Assembly (NCBI GenBank): GCA_964561495.1
Contig: CAZLPW010000013.1
Span: forward strand, 1 to 38,444
Direction of reading: 5' to 3'
From: CAZLPW01 sp964561495
GTDB taxonomy: Bacteria; Fidelibacterota; Marinisomatia; Marinisomatales; UBA1611
Length of the DNA: 38,444 bases
This document shows positions 8,930-18,224 of this stretch, piece after piece. The notes below the pieces were generated by a model. That model ran no database searches, was not told the origin of the DNA, and saw only the letters and a list, made by a program, of their open reading frames with translations. Positions within the stretch are counted from its first letter, which is position 1. Each line of letters begins with the position of its first letter. The translations under genes were made by a program, and so were the position numbers.

Positions 8930-9277
8930 TTAATCCCACTCAAATCCTGAAACACTATCTGTTGCAGCACTAATTTCAATAATATTATAATCTTTCATCT
9001 GATTAATATAATAATATAAAAATTTTGTAGTTTCTTTTTCATCAAGCCAAACAGAATCTGGCAAGCCAAACATATCTATAACTTCAACTTCTGGAGGATT
9101 TAGCCTGAGAAACTCCCAAACGTCATAGGCTGTTAAAAAACCCTTAGAATAAATATTTTCTCTAACTAAATCTGGACGAGAATTTTTCGTTGGAGGTAAT
9201 AAAATTTTTTTCGGACTAGGTATAGGAGCATTTGAACAAGAAAAAAACATAAAAATTATAAGAAATATAGGTACCAT
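8930..9277 (-). CDS. Small predicted lipoprotein of unknown function
   Basis: 115 residues from the ATG at 9277; a GTG at 9280 is one codon upstream. The N-terminus is a short hydrophobic signal ending in FFSC with the lipidated Cys at residue 14, followed by a Pro/Lys-rich tether and a small acidic domain with Trp and Tyr residues. I do not recognise the domain. The stop is 3 bases from the TTG start of kynA, so the lipoprotein, TDO and SDR are cotranscribed. Nothing in the sequence tells what the lipoprotein does for the two cytoplasmic enzymes. Confidence 0.75.
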   Translation of the reverse strand: MVPIFLIIFMFFSCSNAPIPSPKKILLPPTKNSRPDLVRENIYSKGFLTAYDVWEFLRLNPPEVEVIDMFGLPDSVWLDEKETTKFLYYYINQMKDYNIIEISAATDSVSGFEWD

Positions 9278-9417
9278 CACCCCTAAAAATACTTTCTATA
9301 AATTCTAGTTAACAACATAGAATTAATAATTAAGGAAAAAAATAAATATTATTGGTACTTTGCCAGATATTTTAAATACCTTATTTTAAATGTAATAAAT
9401 TTAAAAGGAACAGATTC

Positions 9418-10230
9418 TTGCCAAAAAAAGTAAAAAAAAATAGGTTTTATTATAATCAAGACTTTCTGGGTAGCCCTGATGGTCGAAGTATTCGGATTTT
9501 GTCTGAATATTATGGTCCCTTACAACGTCTTAGACGAAATCATATTCGAGATACTATTGTTTTCTTTGGCTCTGCTAGAATTCAATCTCGAGAAAAATCT
9601 CTTAAAGAATTAAGTGTCGCAAAAAAAAGTAAATCAGCAATAAAAATAAAACGAGCAAACACTAATCTAAAAATTTCAAATTATTACGAAGATGCAAGAG
9701 ATCTAGCATCTCAGTTTACTAGGTGGAATAGGAAATTGAAAACAAAAAACCGCCAATATATAATATGTTCAGGTGGTGGGCCAGGCATAATGGAGGCTGC
9801 CAACAGAGGCGCTAAAGAAGCTGGAGGTATTTCTCTAGGCCTAACAATTTCATTACCTAATGAGCATTCAGGAAACAAATGGATCTCCAAAGATCTAGAT
9901 CTAAAATTTCATTACTTTTTTATGCGCAAACTATGGTTTTTATATCTTTCTAAGGCTTTAATTGTTTGGCCAGGTGGATTTGGAACTTTGGATGAAGTAA
10001 TGGAGCTTCTTACACTAATTCAAACAAAAAAAATTCGTAAACAAGTCCCTATCGTATTATACGGAAAAGAATTTTGGGAAAAAGTTATTAACTGGGATTA
10101 CCTTGTCGAAATTGGTACTATATCAAAAAATGATCTGAAGCTCTTTCATATCTCAAATAGTAAAAAAGATACTTTTAATTACGTAACTTCATTTATAAAA
10201 AAATATCAGTTGAAAGGTCCTAATTTTTGA
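9418..10230 (+). CDS. LOG-family (TIGR00730-like) Rossmann-fold protein
   Basis: 270 residues from a TTG start with AAAGGA about 9 bases upstream. LOG-family proteins are nucleoside 5'-monophosphate phosphoribohydrolases in the cases studied, including cytokinin-activating enzymes. The key motif PGGFGTLDE is near residue 182, and SGGGPGIMEAANRGA near residue 119 supplies the phosphate-binding loop. The N-terminal extension of about 100 residues, including a Lys/Ser-rich stretch between two strands (FFGSARI ... DARDLA), matches the longer version of the family. Its stop codon overlaps the TTG start of the amidohydrolase gene (TTGA), although the functions seem unrelated. In the 137-base region upstream, shared with the divergent lipoprotein gene, I see no convincing promoter. 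Confidence 0.9.
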   Translation: MPKKVKKNRFYYNQDFLGSPDGRSIRILSEYYGPLQRLRRNHIRDTIVFFGSARIQSREKSLKELSVAKKSKSAIKIKRANTNLKISNYYEDARDLASQFTRWNRKLKTKNRQYIICSGGGPGIMEAANRGAKEAGGISLGLTISLPNEHSGNKWISKDLDLKFHYFFMRKLWFLYLSKALIVWPGGFGTLDEVMELLTLIQTKKIRKQVPIVLYGKEFWEKVINWDYLVEIGTISKNDLKLFHISNSKKDTFNYVTSFIKKYQLKGPNF

Positions 10231-13200
10231 AACAGTTAATTTTTTTTATTTTTCTTTTATACCCACTTAATTCTCAGATTGAGCCAGTAAAAGGAATACA
10301 CCCTAATACTCCACGCGTTTGGGCTCTTACCCATGGGATGGTTCACACGAGCCCTGGGGATTTTATTAAAGATGCAACTATTATAATTCGTGATGGTAAG
10401 ATTGATAAAGTAGGGCGGTATGTAAAAGTACCTTCCGATGCCTTTCAAATCGATTTAAAAAATGCAAGTGTCTACCCTGGTTTTATTGATAGTTGGCTAG
10501 AAATAAAACTTGATGAAAAGACAACAAGCCCAGATGAACATTGGAACTCTAAAGTTAGAGCAAATTACAGAGCAAAAGATGATCTTAAGTTAAAAGAAAA
10601 AGAAATACGGGCAATGCACTCTATTGGTATGACAGCAGCACATATCGTTCCTAAAAAAGGAATCTTCAAAGGTCAGTCCGATCTTATTACTATATCTAAT
10701 AAACCTGTATCTATCGCAGAGTCTGTTTCACAAGTGATAGAGTTCATGTCTGGTAAATGGAGTGATAGAGAATATCCTAATTCATTACTTGGTGCTATAG
10801 CCTTAATTCGACAAACATTTTTAGATGCAGACTGGTATGCTAAATCTCGAGAAATTACTTTAAAATTCCCCGCAGAAAATGAGCCACTGAACAAGAATCA
10901 ATCTCTTCAATCCTTGTATAATTTTAAATCAGCTAATCGTCCTATATTATTTTATACTAGTGAAGAACATAGCGCTATTAGAGCATTAAACATATCCGAT
11001 GAGTTTAATCTCAAACCATGGCTACTTGGTAGCGGCTATGAATACCGACGCTTAGATGAAATTACAAAACATAATCCATTTATTATTTTGCCAATGGATT
11101 TACCAGCAAAACCAAAAATTTCTGACCCCAATATTGCGCTTCAGTATACGACAGAACAGCTAAAGCATTGGGATATGGCTCCCGAAAATATTTCCAAAAT
11201 CCAAGATGCTGGACTATTTTTTAGTCTATCTAGTCATGGGCTTAAGAAGAAAACCCAGTTTAGGACAAACTTGGCACGAATTATTGATAGAGGCTTTTCA
11301 AAGGATGTCGCTCTGGCAAGTATTACAACCTATCCAGCAGAGGCAATGGGAGCATCTAAAACACTTGGTAAAATTGCGCCAGGTTTTATGGCCAATCTAG
11401 TTATAGTTGATGGTGATTACTTTGATCCCAAATCTAAAATCCTATCAGTTTGGGTTGGTGGAGAAGAATATTTTATATCAGATAGAGCGACAATCAGTCT
11501 AAAGGGAAGATGGAGTATGACCATCGCTGGGAAGGATAAATATGAAATTATTTTTAAGACTCCATCTTTAGAAAAAGACCCGCTACTTCATACATATAAA
11601 CCTCAAAAATTAAATAAACATCTGCAAGGAACAATACAAGTAGAAGATAAAGAGTTTCAGATTAATAATATTGTTATGTATGATAAAGGCGGATCTTTTT
11701 CTGTAAGCGGAGCAGCATTTGGCTTAAGCGGAGTGTTCTCTTTTAATATCAATTTTGAGGGTGATGGTTTTTATGGTTCTGCAAACGATGGCTCTGATAG
11801 GACTATTGCATTTACAGCAAAACGAAGTACTATAATTAAAAAAACTAAAACAAAAAAAGAAAATCCAAGCGAGCTAGTTTCTTTTTATCCAGAAGGATCA
11901 TACGGAATTAAAAAAAATCGCTCTAGATCTAATGATGCAATACTAATTAATGATGCAACCTTATGGACATGCGGACCCAAAGGCATTTTAGAAGACTGGG
12001 ATATTCTGATCGTAGATGGGAAAATAGAGAAAGTCGCTCCAGATATATCCGTTCCTAGAGGCAGTGCAATGATCATAGATGCAACAGGAAAACATATTAC
12101 ACCAGGACTAATAGATTGCCACAGCCATTCCGCTGCATCTTCAATAAATGAAGGCAGTCAATCGGTAACATCCGAAGTAAGAATAAGGGATGTGATTAAT
12201 GCAGATGATATTAATATATATCGACAACTTAGTGGTGGACTAACATGCGCAAATATTCTTCATGGTTCAGCAAATGCAATAGGAGGACAAAATGCGATAA
12301 TAAAATTAAGATGGGGCCTTGGCCCAAATGAGCTTTTGATGAAACGCGCTCCGCAAGGTATAAAGTTTGCTTTAGGTGAAAATGTTAAACAAGCAAATTG
12401 GGAAGGCACCAATCGCTATCCTCAAACACGAATGGGGGTTGAACAAATTATTCGTGATGCATTTAACGCAGCCAAAGACTATGACCATCGTTGGAAAATA
12501 TATAAATCTAATGCAAAAATACAGCGAGTTAAAAGACCCCCTAGACGCGATTTAGAGTTAGAAGCTCTATCAGAGGTGCTATCAGGAGAACGGCTAGTTC
12601 ATTGTCACTCCTATCGTCAAGATGAAATTTTGATGCTAACCAGAATAGCGGAAGATTTTGGATTTAAAATTTCTAGTTTTCAACATGTTCTTGAGGGATA
12701 TAAAGTTGCCGATAGATTAGCAGAACATGGGGCTGGTGCTTCTACATTTTCTGACTGGTGGCAATATAAATATGAGGTGATAGATGCGATCCCATATAAT
12801 GGAACACTAATGGCTAGAAATAATGTAATAGTATCATTCAATTCTGATAACGCCGAGCTTGCAAGACGTTTAAATACTGAGGCAACAAAGGCAGTAAAAT
12901 ATGGAGGGCTATCAGAAGAAGAAGCACTAAAACTTGTAACGATAAACCCTGCAATTCAATTAAAAATAGATCGCTGGGTAGGCTCTCTTGAAGAAGGTAA
13001 AGATGGTGACATAGTAATTTGGGATGGCCCACCTCTTTCTATATATTCTAAAGTAGAAGAAACATGGATAGATGGGACTCTATATTGGTCTCAAAAAGAA
13101 AATAGTGAATTAGAAAAACGTGACGATATATTGCGCAAGGACTTAATTCAAAAAATACTCTCCTCTAGCTTACCAACATCAGGAAAAAGCTTAACACCTG

Positions 13201-13265
13201 CCAATACAAAAATAGATAGAGGAGATATTCATTGTAATGATAGTGACTGGGATATTATTAATTAA
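10227..13265 (+). CDS. Exported tandem amidohydrolase (degenerate N-half, intact C-half)
   Basis: 1012 residues starting at a TTG that overlaps the previous stop. Residues 1-16 look like a signal peptide. Residues about 25-420 have an amidohydrolase layout (GMVHT..GDF, YPGFIDSW, ITTYPAEAMGA, GKIAPGFMANLVIVDGD), but the metal-binding His-x-His is missing. A beta-rich insert spans about 430-560. Residues about 575-1000 are a second, intact imidazolonepropionase-like amidohydrolase with PGLIDCHSH (H632, H634), HCHSYRQDE, SFQHVLEG and SFNSDNAE. The enzyme should hydrolyse C-N or similar bonds outside the cytoplasm; its substrate is not evident. It overlaps the next amidohydrolase-like gene by one base (TAATG), suggesting the two proteins work together. 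Confidence 0.88.
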   Translation: MKQLIFFIFLLYPLNSQIEPVKGIHPNTPRVWALTHGMVHTSPGDFIKDATIIIRDGKIDKVGRYVKVPSDAFQIDLKNASVYPGFIDSWLEIKLDEKTTSPDEHWNSKVRANYRAKDDLKLKEKEIRAMHSIGMTAAHIVPKKGIFKGQSDLITISNKPVSIAESVSQVIEFMSGKWSDREYPNSLLGAIALIRQTFLDADWYAKSREITLKFPAENEPLNKNQSLQSLYNFKSANRPILFYTSEEHSAIRALNISDEFNLKPWLLGSGYEYRRLDEITKHNPFIILPMDLPAKPKISDPNIALQYTTEQLKHWDMAPENISKIQDAGLFFSLSSHGLKKKTQFRTNLARIIDRGFSKDVALASITTYPAEAMGASKTLGKIAPGFMANLVIVDGDYFDPKSKILSVWVGGEEYFISDRATISLKGRWSMTIAGKDKYEIIFKTPSLEKDPLLHTYKPQKLNKHLQGTIQVEDKEFQINNIVMYDKGGSFSVSGAAFGLSGVFSFNINFEGDGFYGSANDGSDRTIAFTAKRSTIIKKTKTKKENPSELVSFYPEGSYGIKKNRSRSNDAILINDATLWTCGPKGILEDWDILIVDGKIEKVAPDISVPRGSAMIIDATGKHITPGLIDCHSHSAASSINEGSQSVTSEVRIRDVINADDINIYRQLSGGLTCANILHGSANAIGGQNAIIKLRWGLGPNELLMKRAPQGIKFALGENVKQANWEGTNRYPQTRMGVEQIIRDAFNAAKDYDHRWKIYKSNAKIQRVKRPPRRDLELEALSEVLSGERLVHCHSYRQDEILMLTRIAEDFGFKISSFQHVLEGYKVADRLAEHGAGASTFSDWWQYKYEVIDAIPYNGTLMARNNVIVSFNSDNAELARRLNTEATKAVKYGGLSEEEALKLVTINPAIQLKIDRWVGSLEEGKDGDIVIWDGPPLSIYSKVEETWIDGTLYWSQKENSELEKRDDILRKDLIQKILSSSLPTSGKSLTPANTKIDRGDIHCNDSDWDIIN

Positions 13266-14584
13266 TGAAAAAACTAATAATATTTTACTTTTTTAGTATC
13301 ATCTATTCAAACGATCAGATACCTGGTTTAGAACAAAAACGACCTATCCTTCTACGAGGTGGTGTTTTACACACCGTATCTGGTCAAGTTCTTGAAGGCT
13401 ATGATATTCTTTTTGCAAATGGAAAGATCACTACCATTGATAAACAGATAAAACCAAGCCCTGATACTGATGTATATGACATATATGAGAAGCACGTGGT
13501 TCCTGGATATATCGCACCCATAACCCAGATTGGGTTAGTGGAAATAGGAGCAGTAAAACAAACCCGGGATTATTCAGAGGTTGGTAATATTAATCCAAAC
13601 GTTCGCGCTAATGTTAGCTATAATCCTGACTCTGAACTAATTCCCGTGACTCGTTCAAATGGAATCTTAATCGCAAATTCTGTGCCTCATTCAAACGGAC
13701 TCATTCCTGGCCAGTCCTCTTGTATGATGATGGATGGATGGACCTGGGAAGACGCAACAATTAAACACCCAACTGGGCTACATATTAACTGGCCTAATAT
13801 GCGACCTAACTTTTCAAAAAATGTTAAAACTAATGAAAAAAAGCAGCGCGATAATTATCAAAAGAAAATAAGAGAACTTGATAGACTAATACGAGATACA
13901 TACTCTTACCACTTACGCACATCTCAAAAAGAACGCAGGGCAGACCAAAAGCAACAAACAGATCTTAAACTAAAAGCATTAATCCCCTATTTTGTTAATA
14001 AAAAGTTGATTATTATCAGGGCAAACTCGGTACGACAAATAACAGCAGCCATTGAGTGGTCTGAAAAACACGATCTAAAAATTGCAATAGCTGGAGGGCG
14101 TGACTCCTGGAGAATGACCGATATGTTAGTAAAATATAATATCCCAATTATTCTACAGCATGTGCAGACCACACCCATGAGAAGATATGAGCCCATACAC
14201 TCAAGCTATAAAATTCCTGCGGTACTTCAAGAAAAAGGTGTGAAGTTCTGTTTATCCACAGACCAAGGCTATCCTTTTAATGGTCATGTTCGCACACTCC
14301 CTAATGAGGCTATGAGATCTGCTGCTTGGGGATTATCAAAAGACCAGGCTCTTCGTTCTATAACACTTTCGACAGCAGAAATATTAGGTATAGATAAAAG
14401 AGTAGGATCACTTGAGTCTGGAAAAGATGCTACATTTTTTATAACAAACGAACATCCTCTAAAAATATCTAGTAATCCTATTGAGGCATACATCATGGGT
14501 AAAAAGATTGACCTAACAGATAGGCAAAAAATGTTATATGAGAAGTATAAAGAAAAATATCGTCGCAAAGGACGCCTAGATTAG
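13265..14584 (+). CDS. Exported amidohydrolase-like protein lacking the HxH metal motif
   Basis: 439 residues with an N-terminal signal sequence (MKKLIIFYFFSIIYS). The amidohydrolase scaffold is recognisable: GGVLHTVSG, VVPGYIAP at the place where the HxH normally sits, and C-terminal SKDQALRSITLSTAEILGID ... VGSLESGKDATFFI. The first metal ligands are absent, as in the N-terminal half of the preceding protein. A charged, probably helical insert lies at about 180-230 (many Lys/Arg/Glu/Gln). Translation is coupled to the upstream gene. I infer a non-catalytic or substrate-binding partner of that enzyme; twin genes of this sort occur in other Gram-negative genomes, as I recall. Confidence 0.82.
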   Translation: MKKLIIFYFFSIIYSNDQIPGLEQKRPILLRGGVLHTVSGQVLEGYDILFANGKITTIDKQIKPSPDTDVYDIYEKHVVPGYIAPITQIGLVEIGAVKQTRDYSEVGNINPNVRANVSYNPDSELIPVTRSNGILIANSVPHSNGLIPGQSSCMMMDGWTWEDATIKHPTGLHINWPNMRPNFSKNVKTNEKKQRDNYQKKIRELDRLIRDTYSYHLRTSQKERRADQKQQTDLKLKALIPYFVNKKLIIIRANSVRQITAAIEWSEKHDLKIAIAGGRDSWRMTDMLVKYNIPIILQHVQTTPMRRYEPIHSSYKIPAVLQEKGVKFCLSTDQGYPFNGHVRTLPNEAMRSAAWGLSKDQALRSITLSTAEILGIDKRVGSLESGKDATFFITNEHPLKISSNPIEAYIMGKKIDLTDRQKMLYEKYKEKYRRKGRLD

Positions 14585-14611
14585 CACTAACAATTATCAA
14601 GGAGTTTAACT

Positions 14612-15037
14612 TTGAATAAAAATGAAATCATAGAAAGACTAAACGTTGTCCTAGGCCTAGAGCTAGCAGGTGTTGTTAAATACACTCACTACGCATTTAT
14701 GGTCCAAGGCCCGTACAGATTGACTGTTGTTGATTGGTTGCGTTCTCAAGCACAAGAATCTTTAACACACGCACAATTAGTTGGAGAACACATAACTAGC
14801 TTAGGCGAACACCCAGAATTAAGTATCGGCGATTTATTAGAGACTCATAAACACTCAACTGAAGACATACTAAACGAATGCTTGGAGCATGAGCGATCAG
14901 CGATTAACGCATACTATAGCCTCCTTAAAGAAGTCCAAAATAAGTCTATAATGTTGGAAGAGTTTGCTAGGACCCAGATAGCCGCAGAAGAAATGCATGA
15001 GGCTGAAGTAAAAAAAATGTTGCGTGATAATTTTTAA
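14612..15037 (+). CDS. Bacterioferritin-like ferritin-family protein
   Basis: 141 residues from a TTG start with a good Shine-Dalgarno (AAGGAG at 14599-14604, 7 bases upstream). The four-helix pattern with diiron-type ligands is visible: Glu in GLELAG on helix 1, E..H in QESLTHAQ on helix 2, Glu in EHERSA on helix 3 and E..H in AEEMHEAE on helix 4. It is shorter than classical bacterioferritin (about 155-160 residues) and no Met heme ligand can be assigned. Likely roles are iron oxidation and storage, or peroxide defence. It lies 27 bases after the amidohydrolase and 94 bases before a TonB-dependent receptor. Confidence 0.8.
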   Translation: MNKNEIIERLNVVLGLELAGVVKYTHYAFMVQGPYRLTVVDWLRSQAQESLTHAQLVGEHITSLGEHPELSIGDLLETHKHSTEDILNECLEHERSAINAYYSLLKEVQNKSIMLEEFARTQIAAEEMHEAEVKKMLRDNF

Positions 15038-15131
15038 CCAAACCATATTTCCCGCTTTCCGCAATACATACTAAGAAAACAATCTAACCTTTTAAACTTT
15101 TTTTTTATTATTATATGCTAAGTTTGATTAG

Positions 15132-17372
15132 ATGCGCTATTTAATCGCACAGTTTCTTATTGTATATTGTTTTCTGTTATCAGATATTAATAGCCTAGGA
15201 GTTTTAAAAGGGAAATTATTTAGCGGTAAAGACCAATTACCCCTTGCTGGAGCAAATATTTTAATAAAAGGAACAAATCTTGGTACAACCTCAGATGAAA
15301 ATGGTGAATTTATTATTAACAATATTTCTCAGGGATATTATTCTGTATCCGCATCCTATATTGGTTATAAAAAAGAAATAATTGCAGATATCTGGATACG
15401 TCCAAAAACATATGATTATCTAAATATTATTTTAGAACCAACCGTAATAAACCTCGAAGGAGTCTCGGTACATGAATCTTATTTCAAAAAATCAATTCTA
15501 AATGAATATCAATCAACCTCATTTAGAAATGATGAAATAAGAAGGGCACCTGGGTCAGGTCAAGAAATTAGTAGAATTTTAAATAGCTTGCCAAGTGTAG
15601 CTAGTGTAGGAGAAAACCGTCAGGATATGATGGTTAGAGGCGGGGGACCCACAGAAAATGGCTTTATCATAGATAATATACCAATCCCGAGTATCTCACA
15701 CTTTAATCAACCTGACGGGCGATCAAATGGACCAGTCGGACTTATTAATACAGAAATGGTAGAAAATATAGAATTCTATAGTAACGGTTTTTCTACAAAA
15801 TTTGGTAATAAACTATCAAGCTTTGGTGATATTAAGTACAGGGAAGGCAATAAAGAATCTATAGAGGCAACCCTTGGTTTAGGGATGGGTGGTCTGGGTG
15901 GTTTTTTGGAAGGGCCTTTTTCACAAAATATATCTTACATAGCCTCTTACAGAAGAAGTTATTTAAATCTATTAGCTGATGCAATAAACGCTGGAGGTAT
16001 GCCATCATATGATGATTTCCAAGGGAAAATCACCTATAGACCAAATATATACAATACATACACCCTTCTTACAATAAATGGTCGTAGTGTATATGACAGA
16101 AGTCTGGAAGATGCTTTAGATGTTGGTGACGGTGCCTATGGAAAAGTAGCAAATAAACAGAACACGATAGGTTTTAATCACAAACATATCTGGAATGAAA
16201 AAAGTTTTTCGAATAGCAGTTTAGCTCTATCTAAGGAAAAAGCAAATATTAGCTTTCATGATACTTTTTCAAATTATCCTGTGTTTAATAGTTACAACCT
16301 ACAAAATACTCTTAGCTTAAGACAGCTGAACCAGTTTAAACAAAATTCAAAAAATATTTTTGAATTTGGATTTGAATATTATTTAAGACAAACTGAATAC
16401 GATTTCTTTTTGAATGATATAGAAAATAAAAAAAATATTAGTGTATCAAACATGTCAACCTTTGCAACCCTAAAACAAGTCTTATTTGACCGAGTTGTTT
16501 TATCATCAGGACTTAGACTAGATTACAATAGCTATGAAAAAAAATATTTATTCTCACCAAGAATTAATATTGATTATGCTATGAAAAATGGAAAAACCAA
16601 TATTATTTATAATATTGGTCAATATTATCAAAATCCACCCGAGATCTATATCTCTATTGATGAAAATATTTTAAAAAGTGTTGGTTGCTGGCAACATTCA
16701 TTAAGCCTCGAGAGAATGTTTTCAATAAATACTAAAATAACTGTCTCTGTTTATCAGAAAGAATATAAAAATGCACCTATGTTTTCCAATGTCAGTAATA
16801 ATAAGCCTCAATCTTTTTTGCTAGACCAACTTACAATGCATAGCGGAATAATATCAAACGGACAAGCAGAATCACATGGAATAGAAGTATTAATTGAAAA
16901 AAAACGCGCAGAGAATTTTTACGGATTAATAGGTTGGTCTTTATTTAATTCTACATTTTTTGATTCAAATGGTAAAAAAAGGAATCGAAACCATAACTAC
17001 AAAAACATATTCAACATCGTAGGTGGATACAGGCCTTCTGATTCAAATTGGGAAATTTCTGTCCGATGGTCATATTTCGGGGGAAAACCATACACTGAGA
17101 TTAATGAGGAACTATCATTACGATATGACCAAGAAATATTAGACAATAATAGCTTTAATGAGCAAAGGACACCAGAATACCACTCTTTATTTTTACGTTA
17201 CGAACAAAGAAAAAATATGAAAATAGGTAATTTGGTATCCTACTTTGAATTGTGGAATGCTTATAACAGAAAAAATATAGAGCTCTATTTTTGGAGCGAA
17301 GCAGATAAAAAAATTAATGAAATAACATATTTTAGTTTGATCCCTGTTGGCGGATTCGAGTTAGAATTTTAA
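15132..17372 (+). CDS. TonB-dependent outer-membrane receptor
   Basis: 746 residues. A signal peptide (about 1-21) is followed by a carboxypeptidase-regulatory-like beta domain (about 24-105: PLAGANILIKGTN.G..SDENGEF), a plug domain (about 125-235, with MVRGGGPTENGFIIDNIP) and a beta-barrel ending in a terminal Phe (GGFELEF), as needed for outer-membrane insertion. It imports an unidentified ligand using TonB energy. No substrate-binding lipoprotein gene follows; the next gene is convergent, and the two stop codons overlap in a TTAA. The 94-base upstream region contains a run of nine T but no recognisable Fur site or operator. Confidence 0.92.
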   Translation: MRYLIAQFLIVYCFLLSDINSLGVLKGKLFSGKDQLPLAGANILIKGTNLGTTSDENGEFIINNISQGYYSVSASYIGYKKEIIADIWIRPKTYDYLNIILEPTVINLEGVSVHESYFKKSILNEYQSTSFRNDEIRRAPGSGQEISRILNSLPSVASVGENRQDMMVRGGGPTENGFIIDNIPIPSISHFNQPDGRSNGPVGLINTEMVENIEFYSNGFSTKFGNKLSSFGDIKYREGNKESIEATLGLGMGGLGGFLEGPFSQNISYIASYRRSYLNLLADAINAGGMPSYDDFQGKITYRPNIYNTYTLLTINGRSVYDRSLEDALDVGDGAYGKVANKQNTIGFNHKHIWNEKSFSNSSLALSKEKANISFHDTFSNYPVFNSYNLQNTLSLRQLNQFKQNSKNIFEFGFEYYLRQTEYDFFLNDIENKKNISVSNMSTFATLKQVLFDRVVLSSGLRLDYNSYEKKYLFSPRINIDYAMKNGKTNIIYNIGQYYQNPPEIYISIDENILKSVGCWQHSLSLERMFSINTKITVSVYQKEYKNAPMFSNVSNNKPQSFLLDQLTMHSGIISNGQAESHGIEVLIEKKRAENFYGLIGWSLFNSTFFDSNGKKRNRNHNYKNIFNIVGGYRPSDSNWEISVRWSYFGGKPYTEINEELSLRYDQEILDNNSFNEQRTPEYHSLFLRYEQRKNMKIGNLVSYFELWNAYNRKNIELYFWSEADKKINEITYFSLIPVGGFELEF

Positions 17373-17770
17373 TATGTTGGTAAACGTTTAATGTACAAAC
17401 TACCGATTAAGGCTAACAAGAGCACACCTATTTTTACCCATAAAGAAAAATCTAATGCTCCAGAAAATATAGCTAAAGAAATAAACAACCATTGCATCGA
17501 TATTGAAATAATTTTTGCCTTTTTTGATATACCTTTTCCGTCTAAGAAATTTTTTACACTTTCTCCATAATATTTATTATTCAACACCCATTGAAATAAC
17601 CTTTCAGAACTTCGTAAAAAACAAATGGCAGCGAGAATCATTAGGGGAGTCGTAGGGAGTCCAGGAACAACCAAACCAATGATTCCTACTGCAGCAAAAA
17701 AAAGACCAAGAGAAAGCCACAAAAATCTGACAATTGGATTAGACTTAATCTGCAATTCGACTGACTTCAT
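17369..17770 (-). CDS. YbaN/DUF454-family inner-membrane protein
   Basis: 133 residues. The diagnostic DUF454 core VVPGLPTTPLMILAA is near residue 33, followed by CFLRSSERL, the NNKYYG segment and the KKAKIISI stretch. Three to four membrane segments are predicted by eye (about 12-32, 37-52, 88-105, 109-127). Function of the family is not established. It is the last gene of the TetR / receptor / lipoprotein unit, 17 bases after the lipoprotein, and its stop overlaps the stop of the convergent receptor gene. Confidence 0.88.
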   Translation of the reverse strand: MKSVELQIKSNPIVRFLWLSLGLFFAAVGIIGLVVPGLPTTPLMILAAICFLRSSERLFQWVLNNKYYGESVKNFLDGKGISKKAKIISISMQWLFISLAIFSGALDFSLWVKIGVLLLALIGSLYIKRLPTY

Positions 17771-17787
17771 TTAAATTCGAAAATACT

Positions 17788-18213
17788 TTAATTAAATGTA
17801 GCCTCAATATCTATGGTAATATCTGCATCATCCTGTGTGACACTTATCGTTTCAATGTAGCTTCCTAGCAGACTATTATTGCCAATACCACCGATTCCGT
17901 AACCATCAGGCCAATAGGTTACGGTCAGTGAAGCATATTCTCTAAATGATAGTTCCTTAAAATTATAATTGTATACATTATTATCTAAACTATCACTTGT
18001 TAAATATACAAAGCCAGCTGGTGGTCCCATTGGTGGATAGTTTGTATCTAGCGTTAGAAGAATCTCTCCAGAATCAGGCCAAGCTCCTATAAAATTTATT
18101 TCGCCCGATATCGATCCAAACTCAGGCAGAGGATCTATATTAGGATCACTATCTTCACAAGAAGTTAAGATTAAAATAAAAGTTAATATGATAATCTCAG
18201 GCAATTTATTCAT
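17788..18213 (-). CDS. Predicted lipoprotein paired with a TonB-dependent receptor
   Basis: 141 residues. The signal ends in a lipobox (LILTSC, Cys19) followed by an acidic tether (EDSDPNIDPLPE). The mature part is a compact beta-rich domain of about 105 residues with GSISGEINFIGAWPDSGEI, a YPPMGPPAG turn and an aromatic/Gly segment TYWPDGYGIGGIGNN; it contains no further Cys. A strong Shine-Dalgarno (AGGAG, 7 bases) precedes the ATG. It sits 11 bases after the TonB-dependent receptor gene, the usual place of a surface or periplasmic ligand-binding partner. I do not recognise the domain by name. Confidence 0.8.
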   Translation of the reverse strand: MNKLPEIIILTFILILTSCEDSDPNIDPLPEFGSISGEINFIGAWPDSGEILLTLDTNYPPMGPPAGFVYLTSDSLDNNVYNYNFKELSFREYASLTVTYWPDGYGIGGIGNNSLLGSYIETISVTQDDADITIDIEATFN

Positions 18214-18224
18214 TGATTGCTCCT

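Noticed and set aside
15038..15131. Fur box or operator upstream of the first TonB-dependent receptor
   Set aside because: No palindrome comparable to the other sites was found; only AT-rich sequence with a T-run.
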